64,000 bases of DNA, taken from positions 1-64,000 of the forward strand of contig PMUP01000030.1 of the NCBI GenBank assembly GCA_003166865.1. Direction: 5' to 3'. Under the pieces are notes generated by a model. That model saw only the letters and a program-made list of their open reading frames with translations. It was not told the origin of the DNA and searched no databases. The stretch's first letter is position 1; each line of letters begins with the position of its first letter. The translations under genes were made by a program, and so were the position numbers. Below, piece after piece: positions 1 through 8,832 of this stretch. This DNA is from Bryobacterales bacterium (GTDB lineage: Bacteria > Acidobacteriota > Terriglobia > Bryobacterales > Bryobacteraceae).

Positions 1-60
1 TTCTGGACCACCGACATGTTCATCGAGGCTGTGTACAAAAGCCTCAGCGGGAAAAAGTAA
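1..60 (+). CDS. 3' end of an MBL-fold protein (partial)
   Basis: The window opens inside a reading frame that ends in TAA at 58-60. The visible residues, FWTTDMFIEAVYKSLSGKK, nearly match the last residues of the MBL-fold protein encoded at 2048-3847, which ends FWTTDMFVEAAYKSLSAK. This is therefore most likely the C-terminus of a paralog of that secreted two-domain protein. The next gene starts at the very next base, which suggests one transcript. Only 19 codons are visible, so nothing can be said about its catalytic residues. Confidence 0.7.
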   Translation, partial: FWTTDMFIEAVYKSLSGKK

Positions 61-894
61 ATGCGCACTCGATTGCTGGCTCTTCTCGCCATCGGCTCTG
101 CAGCACTTCTCGATCAGAGCCTGTTCGCACAAGGCGTGCCACCGCCATCTGGTATCGGCGCGCCCCCTGGGCCGCAGGCTCCGAAATCCGGACAAGCGGC
201 CGCGCCGGTGGACTTCACCGGCTACTGGGTATCGGTGGTCTCGGAAGACTGGCGCTGGCGCATGGTGACGCCCATCCGGGGCGACTTCGCCAGCATTCCG
301 TTGAACGCGGAAGCGCGGCAGATCGGCAATGCCTGGGACCCGGCGAAGGATACGGCGGCCGGCGAACAATGCAAGTCGTATGGCGCGGCCGCGATCATGC
401 GCGTGCCGGGACGTTTGCACATTAGTTGGGCCGACGAGAACACGCTGAAGATCGAGACGGACGCCGGAACGCAGACCCGGCTGTTTCATTTCCTGCCGGC
501 TACTATCCTCGGGGTCGGCCCCGCGCCGTATAGCACGGAGCGAACCTGGCAAGGACTTTCCTTCGCTAATTGGGAACGGCCGGTGCGCGGCTCGGGATTT
601 CCTGGCTTCGGACTGGGCGCGACCCGGGAAGGCGCCCATGGAAAGTCGCTGGAAGTGGTAACCAGGCAATTGCGCGCGGGTTATCTACGCAAGAATGGCC
701 CGCCATATAGTGAGAACACGGTGCTCAAGGAATATTACGACCTCCACAAAGAGCGCAACGGCGACACCTGGTTCACGGTAACCACGGTGGTGGACGATCC
801 CAAGTATCTGACCGAGCCTTTCGTCACCAGCACCGATTTCAAAAAGATTCCCGAAGGGGCCGGATGGAGTCCCTCAGCTTGCGTGGCAAAATGA
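61..894 (+). CDS. Secreted protein of unknown function, paralog 1 of a local family
   Basis: 277 residues with a clear Sec signal peptide (basic start, then a Leu/Ala-rich core, cleavage near FAQG). The mature part has the motifs FTGYWVSVVSEDWRWRMVTP, CKSYGAAAIMRVPGR and GYLRKNGPPYSEN, all repeated in the next gene, and related motifs occur in the N-terminal half of the protein at 2048-3847. It lacks the MBL domain that the latter carries. The start abuts the stop of the preceding frame. The family is seen here as a cluster of secreted paralogs. I do not recognise an enzyme activity; a periplasmic binding or accessory role is only a guess. Confidence 0.8.
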   Translation: MRTRLLALLAIGSAALLDQSLFAQGVPPPSGIGAPPGPQAPKSGQAAAPVDFTGYWVSVVSEDWRWRMVTPIRGDFASIPLNAEARQIGNAWDPAKDTAAGEQCKSYGAAAIMRVPGRLHISWADENTLKIETDAGTQTRLFHFLPATILGVGPAPYSTERTWQGLSFANWERPVRGSGFPGFGLGATREGAHGKSLEVVTRQLRAGYLRKNGPPYSENTVLKEYYDLHKERNGDTWFTVTTVVDDPKYLTEPFVTSTDFKKIPEGAGWSPSACVAK

Positions 895-910
895 AACTGG
901 AGATACGCCA

Positions 911-1681
911 ATGATTCGCAGATTTCTGACTCAAAGCGTCACAGCCGCGCTGCTCGTGATCGCACCCGCGACCATGCACGCGCAGTTCGGTGGTCCCCCG
1001 CCCGGGCCGCCGCGCCCGGCTAAGACGATCGCGCCCGAGGATTTGACCGGCTACTGGGTTTCGATCGTGACCGAGGACTGGCGCTGGCGCATGGTGACTC
1101 CCGCCAAAGGCGACTACGCGAGTGTGCCGCTCAGTCAGGCTGGGCGCAAAGCTGCGGACGGCTGGGATCCGGACAAGGACATCGCCGATGGCAACCAGTG
1201 CAAAGCCTACGGCGCCGCCGCTGTCATGCGCGTGCCTGGGCGCGTTCACATCACGTGGACGGATGACAATACGCTGAAGGTGGAGACCGACGCCGGCACA
1301 CAGACACGCACGTTGCACTTCGGAGGCAAGCTTCCGGCGAATGAAGCGCCGAGCTGGCAGGGATATTCGGTCGCGAGTTGGGATGGCCTGAGGCCTGCTC
1401 CTCGGGGCGGCGGCGCGCCTCCTCCAGGCGGCTCGCTGAAGGTTATCACCACCGACATGAAACCCGGTTACCTGCGCAAGAACGGCGTGCCCTATAGCGG
1501 CAACGCGGAACTGACTGAATATTACGACCGCACCAATGAGCCCAACGGCGATTCGTGGCTGATCGTAACCACCATCGTGCACGATCCGGCGAATCTCAAC
1601 CAGGACTTCGTCACCAGCACGCATTTCAAGATGGAGAAGGACGGGGCGAAGTGGAGCCCGTCGGCGTGCGAAGCAAAGTAA
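911..1681 (+). CDS. Secreted protein of unknown function, paralog 2 of a local family
   Basis: 256 residues beginning with a signal peptide that ends near MHAQF, followed by a Pro/Gly-rich linker. It shares with the upstream gene the blocks LTGYWVSIVTEDWRWRMVTP, CKAYGAAAVMRVPGR, TDAGTQTRT and PGYLRKNG, so the two arose by tandem duplication. It starts 16 bases after the upstream stop, is probably co-transcribed, and is followed by a strong hairpin at 1704-1730. No catalytic motif is recognised. Confidence 0.8.
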   Translation: MIRRFLTQSVTAALLVIAPATMHAQFGGPPPGPPRPAKTIAPEDLTGYWVSIVTEDWRWRMVTPAKGDYASVPLSQAGRKAADGWDPDKDIADGNQCKAYGAAAVMRVPGRVHITWTDDNTLKVETDAGTQTRTLHFGGKLPANEAPSWQGYSVASWDGLRPAPRGGGAPPPGGSLKVITTDMKPGYLRKNGVPYSGNAELTEYYDRTNEPNGDSWLIVTTIVHDPANLNQDFVTSTHFKMEKDGAKWSPSACEAK

Positions 1682-1703
1682 CGTCCAAACTCGTTCTGAG
1701 AGC

Positions 1704-1730
1704 CCCCTCCCTTATAACGAAAGGGAGGGG
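1704..1730. terminator. Hairpin between convergent genes
   Basis: A perfect 10-bp inverted repeat (CCCCTCCCTT at 1704-1713 and AAGGGAGGGG at 1721-1730) encloses a 7-base loop. It lies 22 bases after the stop of the plus-strand gene and 18 bases beyond the stop of the minus-strand gene at 1749. The position suits a shared bidirectional terminator, but there is no long T-run after the stem. Confidence 0.6.
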
Positions 1731-1748
1731 AGATTAACAAAGCAGATT

Positions 1749-1958
1749 TTAGGGTTTGTGTGGCTTCTGATCCGGCCGCTGGTTCTGGCCTTGGCCGCGC
1801 TGTTCTTCATCCCTATTCTGACCCCGCTGCGGGCTATTCGGATTCTGGCCGGGATTCTGCGAACCCTGTTCGTGTTTCCGCTGATCCTGACCCTCCTGCC
1901 GCTTTTGGGCATCCTGCTGTTTGTTCTGTTGATCCTGTTCGGTTTTGGTAGCAGACAT
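1749..1958 (-). CDS. Small, highly charged Gln/Asn/Arg-rich protein
   Basis: 69 residues, almost wholly hydrophilic (Q, N, R, K, D, E, P), with no hydrophobic core, so probably disordered. The opposite strand also has an open frame here that would encode a very hydrophobic peptide. The minus frame is preferred because an AGGAGG box lies seven bases before its ATG at 1958, an ideal ribosome-binding site. The hairpin at 1704-1730 lies just past its stop. No family recognised. The composition resembles small stress or hydration-type proteins, but that is only an analogy. Confidence 0.65.
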   Translation of the reverse strand: MSATKTEQDQQNKQQDAQKRQEGQDQRKHEQGSQNPGQNPNSPQRGQNRDEEQRGQGQNQRPDQKPHKP

Positions 1959-2047
1959 TGCGTACCTCCTTCGCTAGTGGGACGCAGCCAAATCGCGAAT
2001 CTGTTCAGGTAACGAACAAGGAAACCGTTACGCGGAGGTGACGTTAG

Positions 2048-3847
2048 CTACTTCGCGCTCAGGCTCTTGTAAGCCGCTTCCACGAACATGTCGGTGGTCC
2101 AGAAGCCTTTGGTCGAGCCATACACCGGATCGTAATCGCGCGTGGGACGTGCGGCCTTGACCTGTTCCAGCGTCATGCCCTTCTTGATCATGTCGCGGAT
2201 GCGGTCGCGAAGAATGGTGACCATCTCCTGATAGAACACCACGTCGGCCTGATCGCAAAGACGGCCGTGGCCTGGAATCACCATGGTGCCGCCTTCCTGC
2301 TTGCCGGCCGGAATGGTGAGAGCGATCAAACGGTTCAGTGCATCGATGATCCCTTGCAGGCTGCCGCCTCTTGAGAGATCGATGATCGGATAGCCGGTGG
2401 TGACGAAGATGTCGCCGGTGCTGACCACATCCGACCGGCGGAAGAAGACGAAGCTATCGCCATCGGTGTGCGCCGCCGGTTCATGAATCACCTGAATGCC
2501 CTCGCCGTTAAAGAACAGATCCTTTTCGTCGGTGAACGTGTCGGTCGGCCAGGCGGCCGAGGGATACGCGGCTTGATTGCCGTCCTTCGCGCTCATCCGA
2601 TCGAGGAGAGTCTGGTGCGCGATCACAGCCGCGCCTTTGCCCGCATCGGCGATGTCACCGGTCACGTTGCCGCCCACGATGGTGCTTCCCAGGCTCGCGA
2701 TTTTCTCATTGCCGCCGATGTGATCGGGATGCACGTGGGTGTTGACGACGTAGCGGATGGGGCCATCGGAGATCTTCCGTATAGCGGCCACCACTTTGTC
2801 GGTCATGTTGGGCAGGCCCGTATCCACCACCAGCACGCCCTCCGGGCCCACTTGCAACGTGATGTTGCCGCCGGCTCCGCTCAACATGTAGACGTTGCCC
2901 TGCACGTGCTGAGTGTGGATTTCGCCGTCATTGACAATGGTGTTCTGCGGAGCATTCTCTTCACTAGGAGGCGGCGCGTCGGTTTTTGCGATCAATGCGG
3001 CCGCGTCGATGTTGCCGGGGGCCGCTTTCAATGTCAGCCTGTATTCGGGATACATGGTTGCAGCGCCGCCGCGGGTCGCCGGGAACGGCAGTTTCTCGCG
3101 ATTCGCGAACTCGGTGAGAAATGTGTTGTCGCCCGGCAGGTGGTTCGGCACGGTTCCGCGAGGACGCGGCACTTCAATGACCGACTCGCAGGGGTACGGA
3201 GCGATCTCCTGGTGCGCGTCGTAGAGGAAATCAGTGGTACGGACGAACGCCTCCGTAAGATAGTCCGGATCGTTGATGATCACCATCACCGTCAAACGGT
3301 CGCCATGCCGGAACAAGTGCTCGGTCACGGTAGCGTTCTCACTGCGCGGGATTCCATTGCGGCGGATCCAGCCCTCCTTGAGATGCGTGGTGGTGATGGT
3401 CAAAACGTCGCCGTCCCATTTTCCCGTGGAAAATCCTTGCCAGGTATGCGCGGCGTCCGCCGGCGGATGCGGACGGCCATCCATCCAAATGGTCCGCTCG
3501 GGGGCTTGCCAGGAGATGTGGGTGTGATAAGCGATCAGCTTCTGCGTGTCCCGGTCCACTTCCTTCGAGATGCGCAGGTTCGCGGGTCCGCGCCAGGCGT
3601 AATCGGACGGGTGCGGCCGGCATTGATTCTCTGGCAGCGTGAGCAGAGACGCGTCCCAGCTATCTCCGCGGAGGCGCGCCGCGTTGTTGATCGGCAATCC
3701 CAGATAGTCGCCGATATCCGGCCCGGGAATACGCTCCAGAAAATCCTCTTGGAACTGGGGCGCCCACTCGCCGGACGGATCCATCTGGGCGAAGCCAGGA
3801 ACACTGGCCAGAATCGCCGTCAGCAAAAGCAGCTTGGCATTTCGCAT
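2048..3847 (-). CDS. Secreted two-domain protein: family N-terminal domain plus MBL-fold hydrolase
   Basis: About 599 residues. The ATG at 3847 is chosen because GAGGTG lies eight bases upstream and a signal peptide (RNAKLLLLTAILASVPGFAQ) follows directly; a GTG at 3871 would add eight residues. Residues about 25-230 resemble the proteins encoded at 61-894 and 911-1681 (WIRRNGIPRSEN, DPDYLTEAFV). Residues about 300-590 are a metallo-beta-lactamase fold with the zinc motif THVHPDHIGG, a later AHTDGDS and a PGHGR motif, all expected for an active metal-dependent hydrolase. The substrate is unknown. The truncated frame at 1-60 is its closest relative. Confidence 0.85.
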   Translation of the reverse strand: MRNAKLLLLTAILASVPGFAQMDPSGEWAPQFQEDFLERIPGPDIGDYLGLPINNAARLRGDSWDASLLTLPENQCRPHPSDYAWRGPANLRISKEVDRDTQKLIAYHTHISWQAPERTIWMDGRPHPPADAAHTWQGFSTGKWDGDVLTITTTHLKEGWIRRNGIPRSENATVTEHLFRHGDRLTVMVIINDPDYLTEAFVRTTDFLYDAHQEIAPYPCESVIEVPRPRGTVPNHLPGDNTFLTEFANREKLPFPATRGGAATMYPEYRLTLKAAPGNIDAAALIAKTDAPPPSEENAPQNTIVNDGEIHTQHVQGNVYMLSGAGGNITLQVGPEGVLVVDTGLPNMTDKVVAAIRKISDGPIRYVVNTHVHPDHIGGNEKIASLGSTIVGGNVTGDIADAGKGAAVIAHQTLLDRMSAKDGNQAAYPSAAWPTDTFTDEKDLFFNGEGIQVIHEPAAHTDGDSFVFFRRSDVVSTGDIFVTTGYPIIDLSRGGSLQGIIDALNRLIALTIPAGKQEGGTMVIPGHGRLCDQADVVFYQEMVTILRDRIRDMIKKGMTLEQVKAARPTRDYDPVYGSTKGFWTTDMFVEAAYKSLSAK

Positions 3848-4011
3848 CGCACACACCTCGCGTTGGTTCACATGCTATCACGCGGGTGTTGGCATGGCTT
3901 GCGGGAACCGCACTCTCAAGAACAGAATCATGACACTGCCGCTGGCGCCACACGACGAACCAGGCGCCGAAGCCCAAGTTTATCCTGCCTCGGCGCCCGC
4001 TCATCCATATA

Positions 4012-4043
4012 ACAGCTATCTCCGAATACAGCTATCTCCGAAC
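4012..4043. repeat. Short tandem repeat over a stop codon
   Basis: A unit of about 16 bases (ACAGCTATCTCCGAAT) occurs twice back to back, apart from its last base, just at the 3' end of the phosphoesterase gene. One copy contains that gene's stop codon (4032-4034). It looks like a replication-slippage duplication and probably has no function. Confidence 0.55.
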
Positions 4044-6152
4044 AAAGCCTTCCCGCCCTTCGGTAAGAAACTCGAATGGCGCGAAGTTGAACAGCTCGAA
4101 CAAGTCGCTGATCGCCGGAGTATTGTCCGGCACATACGGATTGGCCGGGCTCACGGTCGGGTTGGGGAAATTGTCCCGGCTGCGGCTGGTCACGGGACCC
4201 ACATTCCAGTTCCTCTCGATGAACTTGAGGATCGAAACGTGATCCGAATAGTCGTGCGTGATCGTTCCGGGTGTTGTATAGGGGGATACGACGATTAACG
4301 GAATGCGCGTACCGTCGCCGAAGTAGTCGAGCGGCTGAACATAACCCGAGTCGTAATAACCGCCGCCTTCGTCGAAAGTGATCACGATGGCCGTCTCGTA
4401 CCAAAGCGACGGGTTGGCCTGAACCGCGTCCACAATCTTCTTCGTGAAGCCTTCAAAGAGGTCCAGTTTCGAGGACGATGGATGGCCGTCCACGAGCCCG
4501 CTGGGCTTGACGAAGGAAACCGCCGGCACCGTTCCGAACTGGATATCGGAGTACAGATTGGCCGTGTCCTGAATGTGGGCCGCGAGGACCGCGGGGTTGG
4601 CCATGATGGAAGTGTCGTACTGGAATGGGTTGCAAATGTTGCAGTACTCGTCGCTGTTCGCGCCCATTGCCGCATAGTTGAGCTGATAGGGGTCTGGCAC
4701 ATAGTTATTCCACTGATCGCCGTAATACTTCCACGAAATGTTGGCGGCGATGAGCGAGTCGCCAATGCTCGGCACCGACGATGGTGGAATCGTGAATGGG
4801 GTATTGGCCGGGTTGTTGTCCGTGTACGCGTTGTTGCCGTTTCCGAAATAGCCTGGATTGTAATTGTTCAGCAGGTAGTAGTGGCCTGGTTCGCAGTTGG
4901 GATTGATCGGAGTGGGCAGAGAGCTGAGGTAGTCCAGAATCTGACCGACTCCAGGCTGGGCTCTGTCGGCGCAGTTGGTGTAGGATCCTCCGCCGGAAAC
5001 CGCTGCGGCCGTATAGGGCGGAGGATAGCCGGCGTTGTTGCTATTGCCGTACCCGTCTTCGGCGTACCAGTTGTTGGTGCCGGCAGCCGGATTCGGGTTT
5101 TCGATTTCATCTACTGTGCCAGCGTCAGGCGTTCCCGTGTAGACCTCAACGTTGTGAGGTGGAGTGGCGGCGTTACCATTGCCGTCGCTGAACCAGATCG
5201 CATCGCCATGGCCCAGCATGATGTGATTCGCGCCAGTGCCGCCCAGGACGGACTGATGGAAATTATCGCTCATCGCGTAATTATCGGCGAGGCTCTTGAA
5301 GTAGGGCACATCGCCGTTTTGGACGTTGTAGAAGCCCATGGATGTCGAGCCTTCACCGGTTGTCTTCGCGGTGGCCGAATATTCGGTACTGAAGTTGGAC
5401 GGCTGTGCCTCGCCATTCGTGCCGGCGCCCACGGTAACTTCTACCCAGGGGAACAAGCCGGCATAGCAACCGGAAGGATTCTCATAGGTGGAGTTGGCAG
5501 CGCTGCATTCCAACTGTTGCCGCATCTGGTAGAAGCGATGAACCGGGCTTGCGGCGTAGGAGTTGTAAGTAAAAGTCGACCCGTTCGTCAATTGAAAGGG
5601 ACCCGGCGGTAATGCATTGACGTTCGTAATCCGAGTGTCCGGAGTATGGGACGTTAATCCGCTGCCTCCGGTAATCAAATATCGATAGTAATTGGACGGT
5701 AGCCCGTTTTCAGATTGCTCAGCAAGAGTCAGGTCGTCGCCTTTAACGTAGGAATCTTTAGGACCTCCCACCAGGGGCGCCGGCAGAACATTGTTCGGGA
5801 ACGGGGACGTGGGCGGGCTCAACAGGAATGGTTCGGGCGCCACATCTTTGGCGGCGTGCTGCTCCGCATAGCGGAAATTGGGGCCGGGGGTGCCATCGGC
5901 GTTTACGATCCCTTCGGAAAGCAGGTTCCAGACTGCTTGCCCTGGCTGGGGCACGTACGTGGCAAAGACGTGATCGAAGCTGCGGTTTTCACCGATGATC
6001 ACGATGACATGCTTGATGGGTGTGGTGGTGTCGCCGTCCCCGGTTTGCTGAGCGTTCAAAGACATGGCGGCTATGAGCTGCAAAAGCGCAAGGGATGCCA
6101 TCCCCATGCGTAGGCGCGGCCCGGCACTGGATGCAACTTGTTTAACTGACAT
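4032..6152 (-). CDS. Secreted phosphoesterase family protein (phospholipase C / acid phosphatase-like)
   Basis: 706 residues with a signal peptide ending near LNAQQ. The N-terminal motif HVIVIIGENRSFDHVF is the signature of the phosphoesterase family that contains bacterial non-haemolytic phospholipase C and acid phosphatases. Later motifs TAIVITFDEGGGYYD and RIPLIVVSPYT fit the metal-binding core, and DYSDHVSILKFIERNW is the usual C-terminal family motif. A GGAG box lies six bases before the ATG at 6152. It should hydrolyse phosphate esters in the periplasm or outside the cell; the natural substrate cannot be read from sequence. It stands alone between intergenic gaps. Confidence 0.88.
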   Translation of the reverse strand: MSVKQVASSAGPRLRMGMASLALLQLIAAMSLNAQQTGDGDTTTPIKHVIVIIGENRSFDHVFATYVPQPGQAVWNLLSEGIVNADGTPGPNFRYAEQHAAKDVAPEPFLLSPPTSPFPNNVLPAPLVGGPKDSYVKGDDLTLAEQSENGLPSNYYRYLITGGSGLTSHTPDTRITNVNALPPGPFQLTNGSTFTYNSYAASPVHRFYQMRQQLECSAANSTYENPSGCYAGLFPWVEVTVGAGTNGEAQPSNFSTEYSATAKTTGEGSTSMGFYNVQNGDVPYFKSLADNYAMSDNFHQSVLGGTGANHIMLGHGDAIWFSDGNGNAATPPHNVEVYTGTPDAGTVDEIENPNPAAGTNNWYAEDGYGNSNNAGYPPPYTAAAVSGGGSYTNCADRAQPGVGQILDYLSSLPTPINPNCEPGHYYLLNNYNPGYFGNGNNAYTDNNPANTPFTIPPSSVPSIGDSLIAANISWKYYGDQWNNYVPDPYQLNYAAMGANSDEYCNICNPFQYDTSIMANPAVLAAHIQDTANLYSDIQFGTVPAVSFVKPSGLVDGHPSSSKLDLFEGFTKKIVDAVQANPSLWYETAIVITFDEGGGYYDSGYVQPLDYFGDGTRIPLIVVSPYTTPGTITHDYSDHVSILKFIERNWNVGPVTSRSRDNFPNPTVSPANPYVPDNTPAISDLFELFNFAPFEFLTEGREGFVRR

Positions 6153-6240
6153 TCATTCTCCTTGTTGTGTGTCGTTCTGATAAACAAACGCAGCCCATAA
6201 TAGCCGCGGGATTTTCAAATCAAATGTAAGTTCCGTGAAT

Positions 6241-7956
6241 TTAGAATGACTGCGAACTCTCGGCTGGCTCCACGCGGATGAGACCCATCATTCCGCCATC
6301 CTCGTGTTCCAGGAGATGGCAATGGTACACGAATGTGCCAACGGCGTTCGGATCGCGAAAGTCCATTCGTAATCTGACGCTCGGATACACCAGCATGTTG
6401 TCCTTGTAATAGGGGACGTTGACGGTATCGCGGAGAAACGGTTCATTCGCGGGCTTCCCCATATAATCAAGCAACAAAAAGTGCAGTTGATGAATGTGGA
6501 ATGCGTGCAGTTCATTCGAGCGGTTCTCGACGATCCAATCTTCCACCGTTCCCTGCTTCACAATGATGTCCGGCATGCCCGATTGTGGATTGAACAGCGT
6601 GGGCGTTTGCCCGTCTAAAGTGATGTAGAACTCAGTTGCGCTGTTGGGGTTGTTCGGATCGGTCAGCTTTTCGGAGAAGTACATCTTCCGGGTACGTACA
6701 GGAGCCACGTTTCCGAGCCATGTCACGGGCGATGGAGGAAGCGGCTCGGGCGCGGCGCCCAGCTTCGAGCGCGGCTCGGGCGCGTCTTCGGAAGCTTTAA
6801 TTATTGCGAGCGCGCGGTTGGGATCGTTTTCGCCGCCCGGTCCCGTATCCACGGTTCGCGTTACAAAGAGTCCGCTCTTGCCGGAAGGAGGTCCCTTGAC
6901 GATGAACTCCATACGCGCCCCGGGCGGCACTCCGAGATGGGTTTGCCAGCTGACAAAATCTCCTGAAGTTCCGTTTTCGTTCAGTGGCACGCCATCCAGA
7001 GCGACCAGGCCAAGTGGTTGCGGCTTACGATTGAACAGAACCTCCAGATTGAGATACGTAATGGCCGAGGCATTCAACACGCGCCACAGTTGCCGTTCCT
7101 CCGGTTTCATCTCGATAACGGCAGGCGGATAGTCGGGATACGGGACAGGCACAAAATTGATGGAGAGATCCTTGGCCGGCTTGCCGAAGCCCGTACCGTT
7201 GTTGGCTGCGTCTCCATCACGATCGAGCAGCAGCTTGGGCACAACGGGCTCCGATTTCGAGGGCGGCGCATTCGGGTTCAGCAAGTCTTGATCGCGAATA
7301 ATCAGCACTCGCTCCGGCAATCCCGCCGCTTCCTTATTGGCACGCTCGATTCCCTCAATGATGAGCGCGCCCGATGCGCCACCCAGAACTTGCGCTTTAC
7401 TGAATCCATGGATGTGGGGATGGTACCAATACAATCCAGGCGGCTCGTTTGCGGGAATGCGAAACCGATACTCGAACGGCGGATCGCTGGAACTGATGGA
7501 GGTCTTCAGAACATCGTCTTGGTGGCAAACCGGCGGAATGGTCAAGCCATGGAAATGAAGGTTGGTGGATTTGGATGTCATGGCACCACTCATGCACGGA
7601 CCCGTGTTCTTTTCGGCATGCATGTGAGCATGAAGACGGTCTGCCGCGGCGGCCGCGGGATCAGAGACCCGCAAATCGTTCTTTAAATGCAGGATGAGAA
7701 GGTCGCCCGGCTTCAGTCTTAAATTGGGCGATTGGTTGCCGTTTCCGCCAATGTAACAGTAGCGAGTTGACCCGTCCGCCTCGGCATTGTGAATCGTCAG
7801 ATCGACTTTCAGCACCCCGTTCCGGCTGCGCAGATCTTCCGGTTCTGTGATGGCGCTCCCTGGTGAGGGGCGCGGGCAGATGTTGTTGGGCGGTTCTTTG
7901 GCGTGCAGGGCCGCGGAGCGGAAAATCGCAAGCGCGATTAAAACGAGCTTCTTCAC
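6241..7956 (-). CDS. Multicopper oxidase
   Basis: 571 residues, GTG start, signal peptide of about 20 residues. All four copper-ligand blocks are visible in order: LHFHGL, YWYHPHIHG, HAFHIHQ and HCHLLEHEDGGM. The final block contains the Cys, His and Met of the type-1 copper site and the His-Cys-His of the trinuclear site. Three cupredoxin domains are expected for this length. Enzymes of this class oxidise phenols, bilirubin-like compounds or metal ions with oxygen; the Met axial ligand resembles CotA or bilirubin-oxidase types. Substrate unknown. Confidence 0.92.
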   Translation of the reverse strand: MKKLVLIALAIFRSAALHAKEPPNNICPRPSPGSAITEPEDLRSRNGVLKVDLTIHNAEADGSTRYCYIGGNGNQSPNLRLKPGDLLILHLKNDLRVSDPAAAAADRLHAHMHAEKNTGPCMSGAMTSKSTNLHFHGLTIPPVCHQDDVLKTSISSSDPPFEYRFRIPANEPPGLYWYHPHIHGFSKAQVLGGASGALIIEGIERANKEAAGLPERVLIIRDQDLLNPNAPPSKSEPVVPKLLLDRDGDAANNGTGFGKPAKDLSINFVPVPYPDYPPAVIEMKPEERQLWRVLNASAITYLNLEVLFNRKPQPLGLVALDGVPLNENGTSGDFVSWQTHLGVPPGARMEFIVKGPPSGKSGLFVTRTVDTGPGGENDPNRALAIIKASEDAPEPRSKLGAAPEPLPPSPVTWLGNVAPVRTRKMYFSEKLTDPNNPNSATEFYITLDGQTPTLFNPQSGMPDIIVKQGTVEDWIVENRSNELHAFHIHQLHFLLLDYMGKPANEPFLRDTVNVPYYKDNMLVYPSVRLRMDFRDPNAVGTFVYHCHLLEHEDGGMMGLIRVEPAESSQSF

Positions 7957-8046
7957 TGCGCAATCAGGCTCAGAGGCCTAGTCTGCGTTATGCAAAACAA
8001 TTCTTGATGAACGCGATGTGAATCCTGAATGTCTAACGGACGACGT

Positions 8047-8796
8047 CTAGCGCAGAATCATCGCGACGGCGGTGATTTGCTCGTCGAAGATGCCGCCGGT
8101 CGAGAGCGGCTCCAATGCCTCGCGCATGGCTTCTTCAAAAGCTGGACGCCGGTCCCCCAGAACCTCGGGCGAGGTTGTCGACATGGAGAGCGCGCGGCCG
8201 ATCAAATCGGGGATGGTCACTTGATGACTCTCCCTCACTTCGATATCTTCTACTTTGCGGAATCGTGAACCGCGGAACCACTCCTCGTAATTGATGTGGT
8301 AGCAAGTCTCGTCCGGGTTGGAGGACCAAGCGCGGCGGATCTCGTGGAATTTGCCGTTGAAGCCGTGGATGGCCGCGCCGAAGGCCTTGGCGCCGCAAAT
8401 TGCGATCCAGCCATTCGCATCGACGATTCGCTCCAGCACAGCGATGGCTTCGTCCCGATCGAACCAATGCAGCGCACGGCCAATCGTGACCGCTTGAAAG
8501 ACGCCGATGTCGGAGGGCAATTCCTCGATACGCGCCTGAATCCAATCGACGTGCACACCAGCCCGAGCCGCTTCCACGCGCGCCGCCTCGAGCATTTCGG
8601 TTTCCACGTCCACGCCCACCGAGGATCGCACAAAAGGCGCAAAGCCAACTGCCAGCGAGCCCGGCCCACATCCGATGTCGATCAGACGTTGGTTGCCTTC
8701 GAGTCCCTCACGGCGCGCGACTTCTTGAAAGAAGCTGGCTGGGTAGGGCTCGCGATATCGCGCGTAGAAGGGAGCGGTAGAATCAAAGCGTCCCAC
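8047..8796 (-). CDS. Class I SAM-dependent methyltransferase
   Basis: 249 residues from GTG 8796. The SAM-binding motif I RLIDIGCGPGSLAVGF and motif II VGVDVETEMLEAAR are clear, and ALHWFDRDEAI is typical of the UbiE/Methyltransf_11 type group. It is divergent from the glycosyltransferase whose coding region begins only about 36 bases away, so their promoters must lie partly inside each other's coding sequence. The acceptor is unknown. Confidence 0.85.
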   Translation of the reverse strand: MGRFDSTAPFYARYREPYPASFFQEVARREGLEGNQRLIDIGCGPGSLAVGFAPFVRSSVGVDVETEMLEAARVEAARAGVHVDWIQARIEELPSDIGVFQAVTIGRALHWFDRDEAIAVLERIVDANGWIAICGAKAFGAAIHGFNGKFHEIRRAWSSNPDETCYHINYEEWFRGSRFRKVEDIEVRESHQVTIPDLIGRALSMSTTSPEVLGDRRPAFEEAMREALEPLSTGGIFDEQITAVAMILR

Positions 8797-8832
8797 GGCA
8801 ATCGAATTCTAACAGAGCCAGAGGCTTCCTCC

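Noticed and set aside
1758..2012. 84-residue hydrophobic open frame on the plus strand
   Set aside because: It overlaps the minus-strand gene with a perfect AGGAGG box. No ribosome-binding site precedes it, and its hydrophobicity is the complement of Gln/Arg-rich codons.
2468..4012. 514-codon open frame on the plus strand
   Set aside because: It is the antisense of the MBL-fold gene (2048-3847); high GC keeps the opposite frame open. Its Arg/His-rich translation matches no protein pattern.
4482..5612. 376-codon open frame on the plus strand
   Set aside because: It lies antisense within the phosphoesterase gene, which has clear family motifs and a ribosome-binding site.
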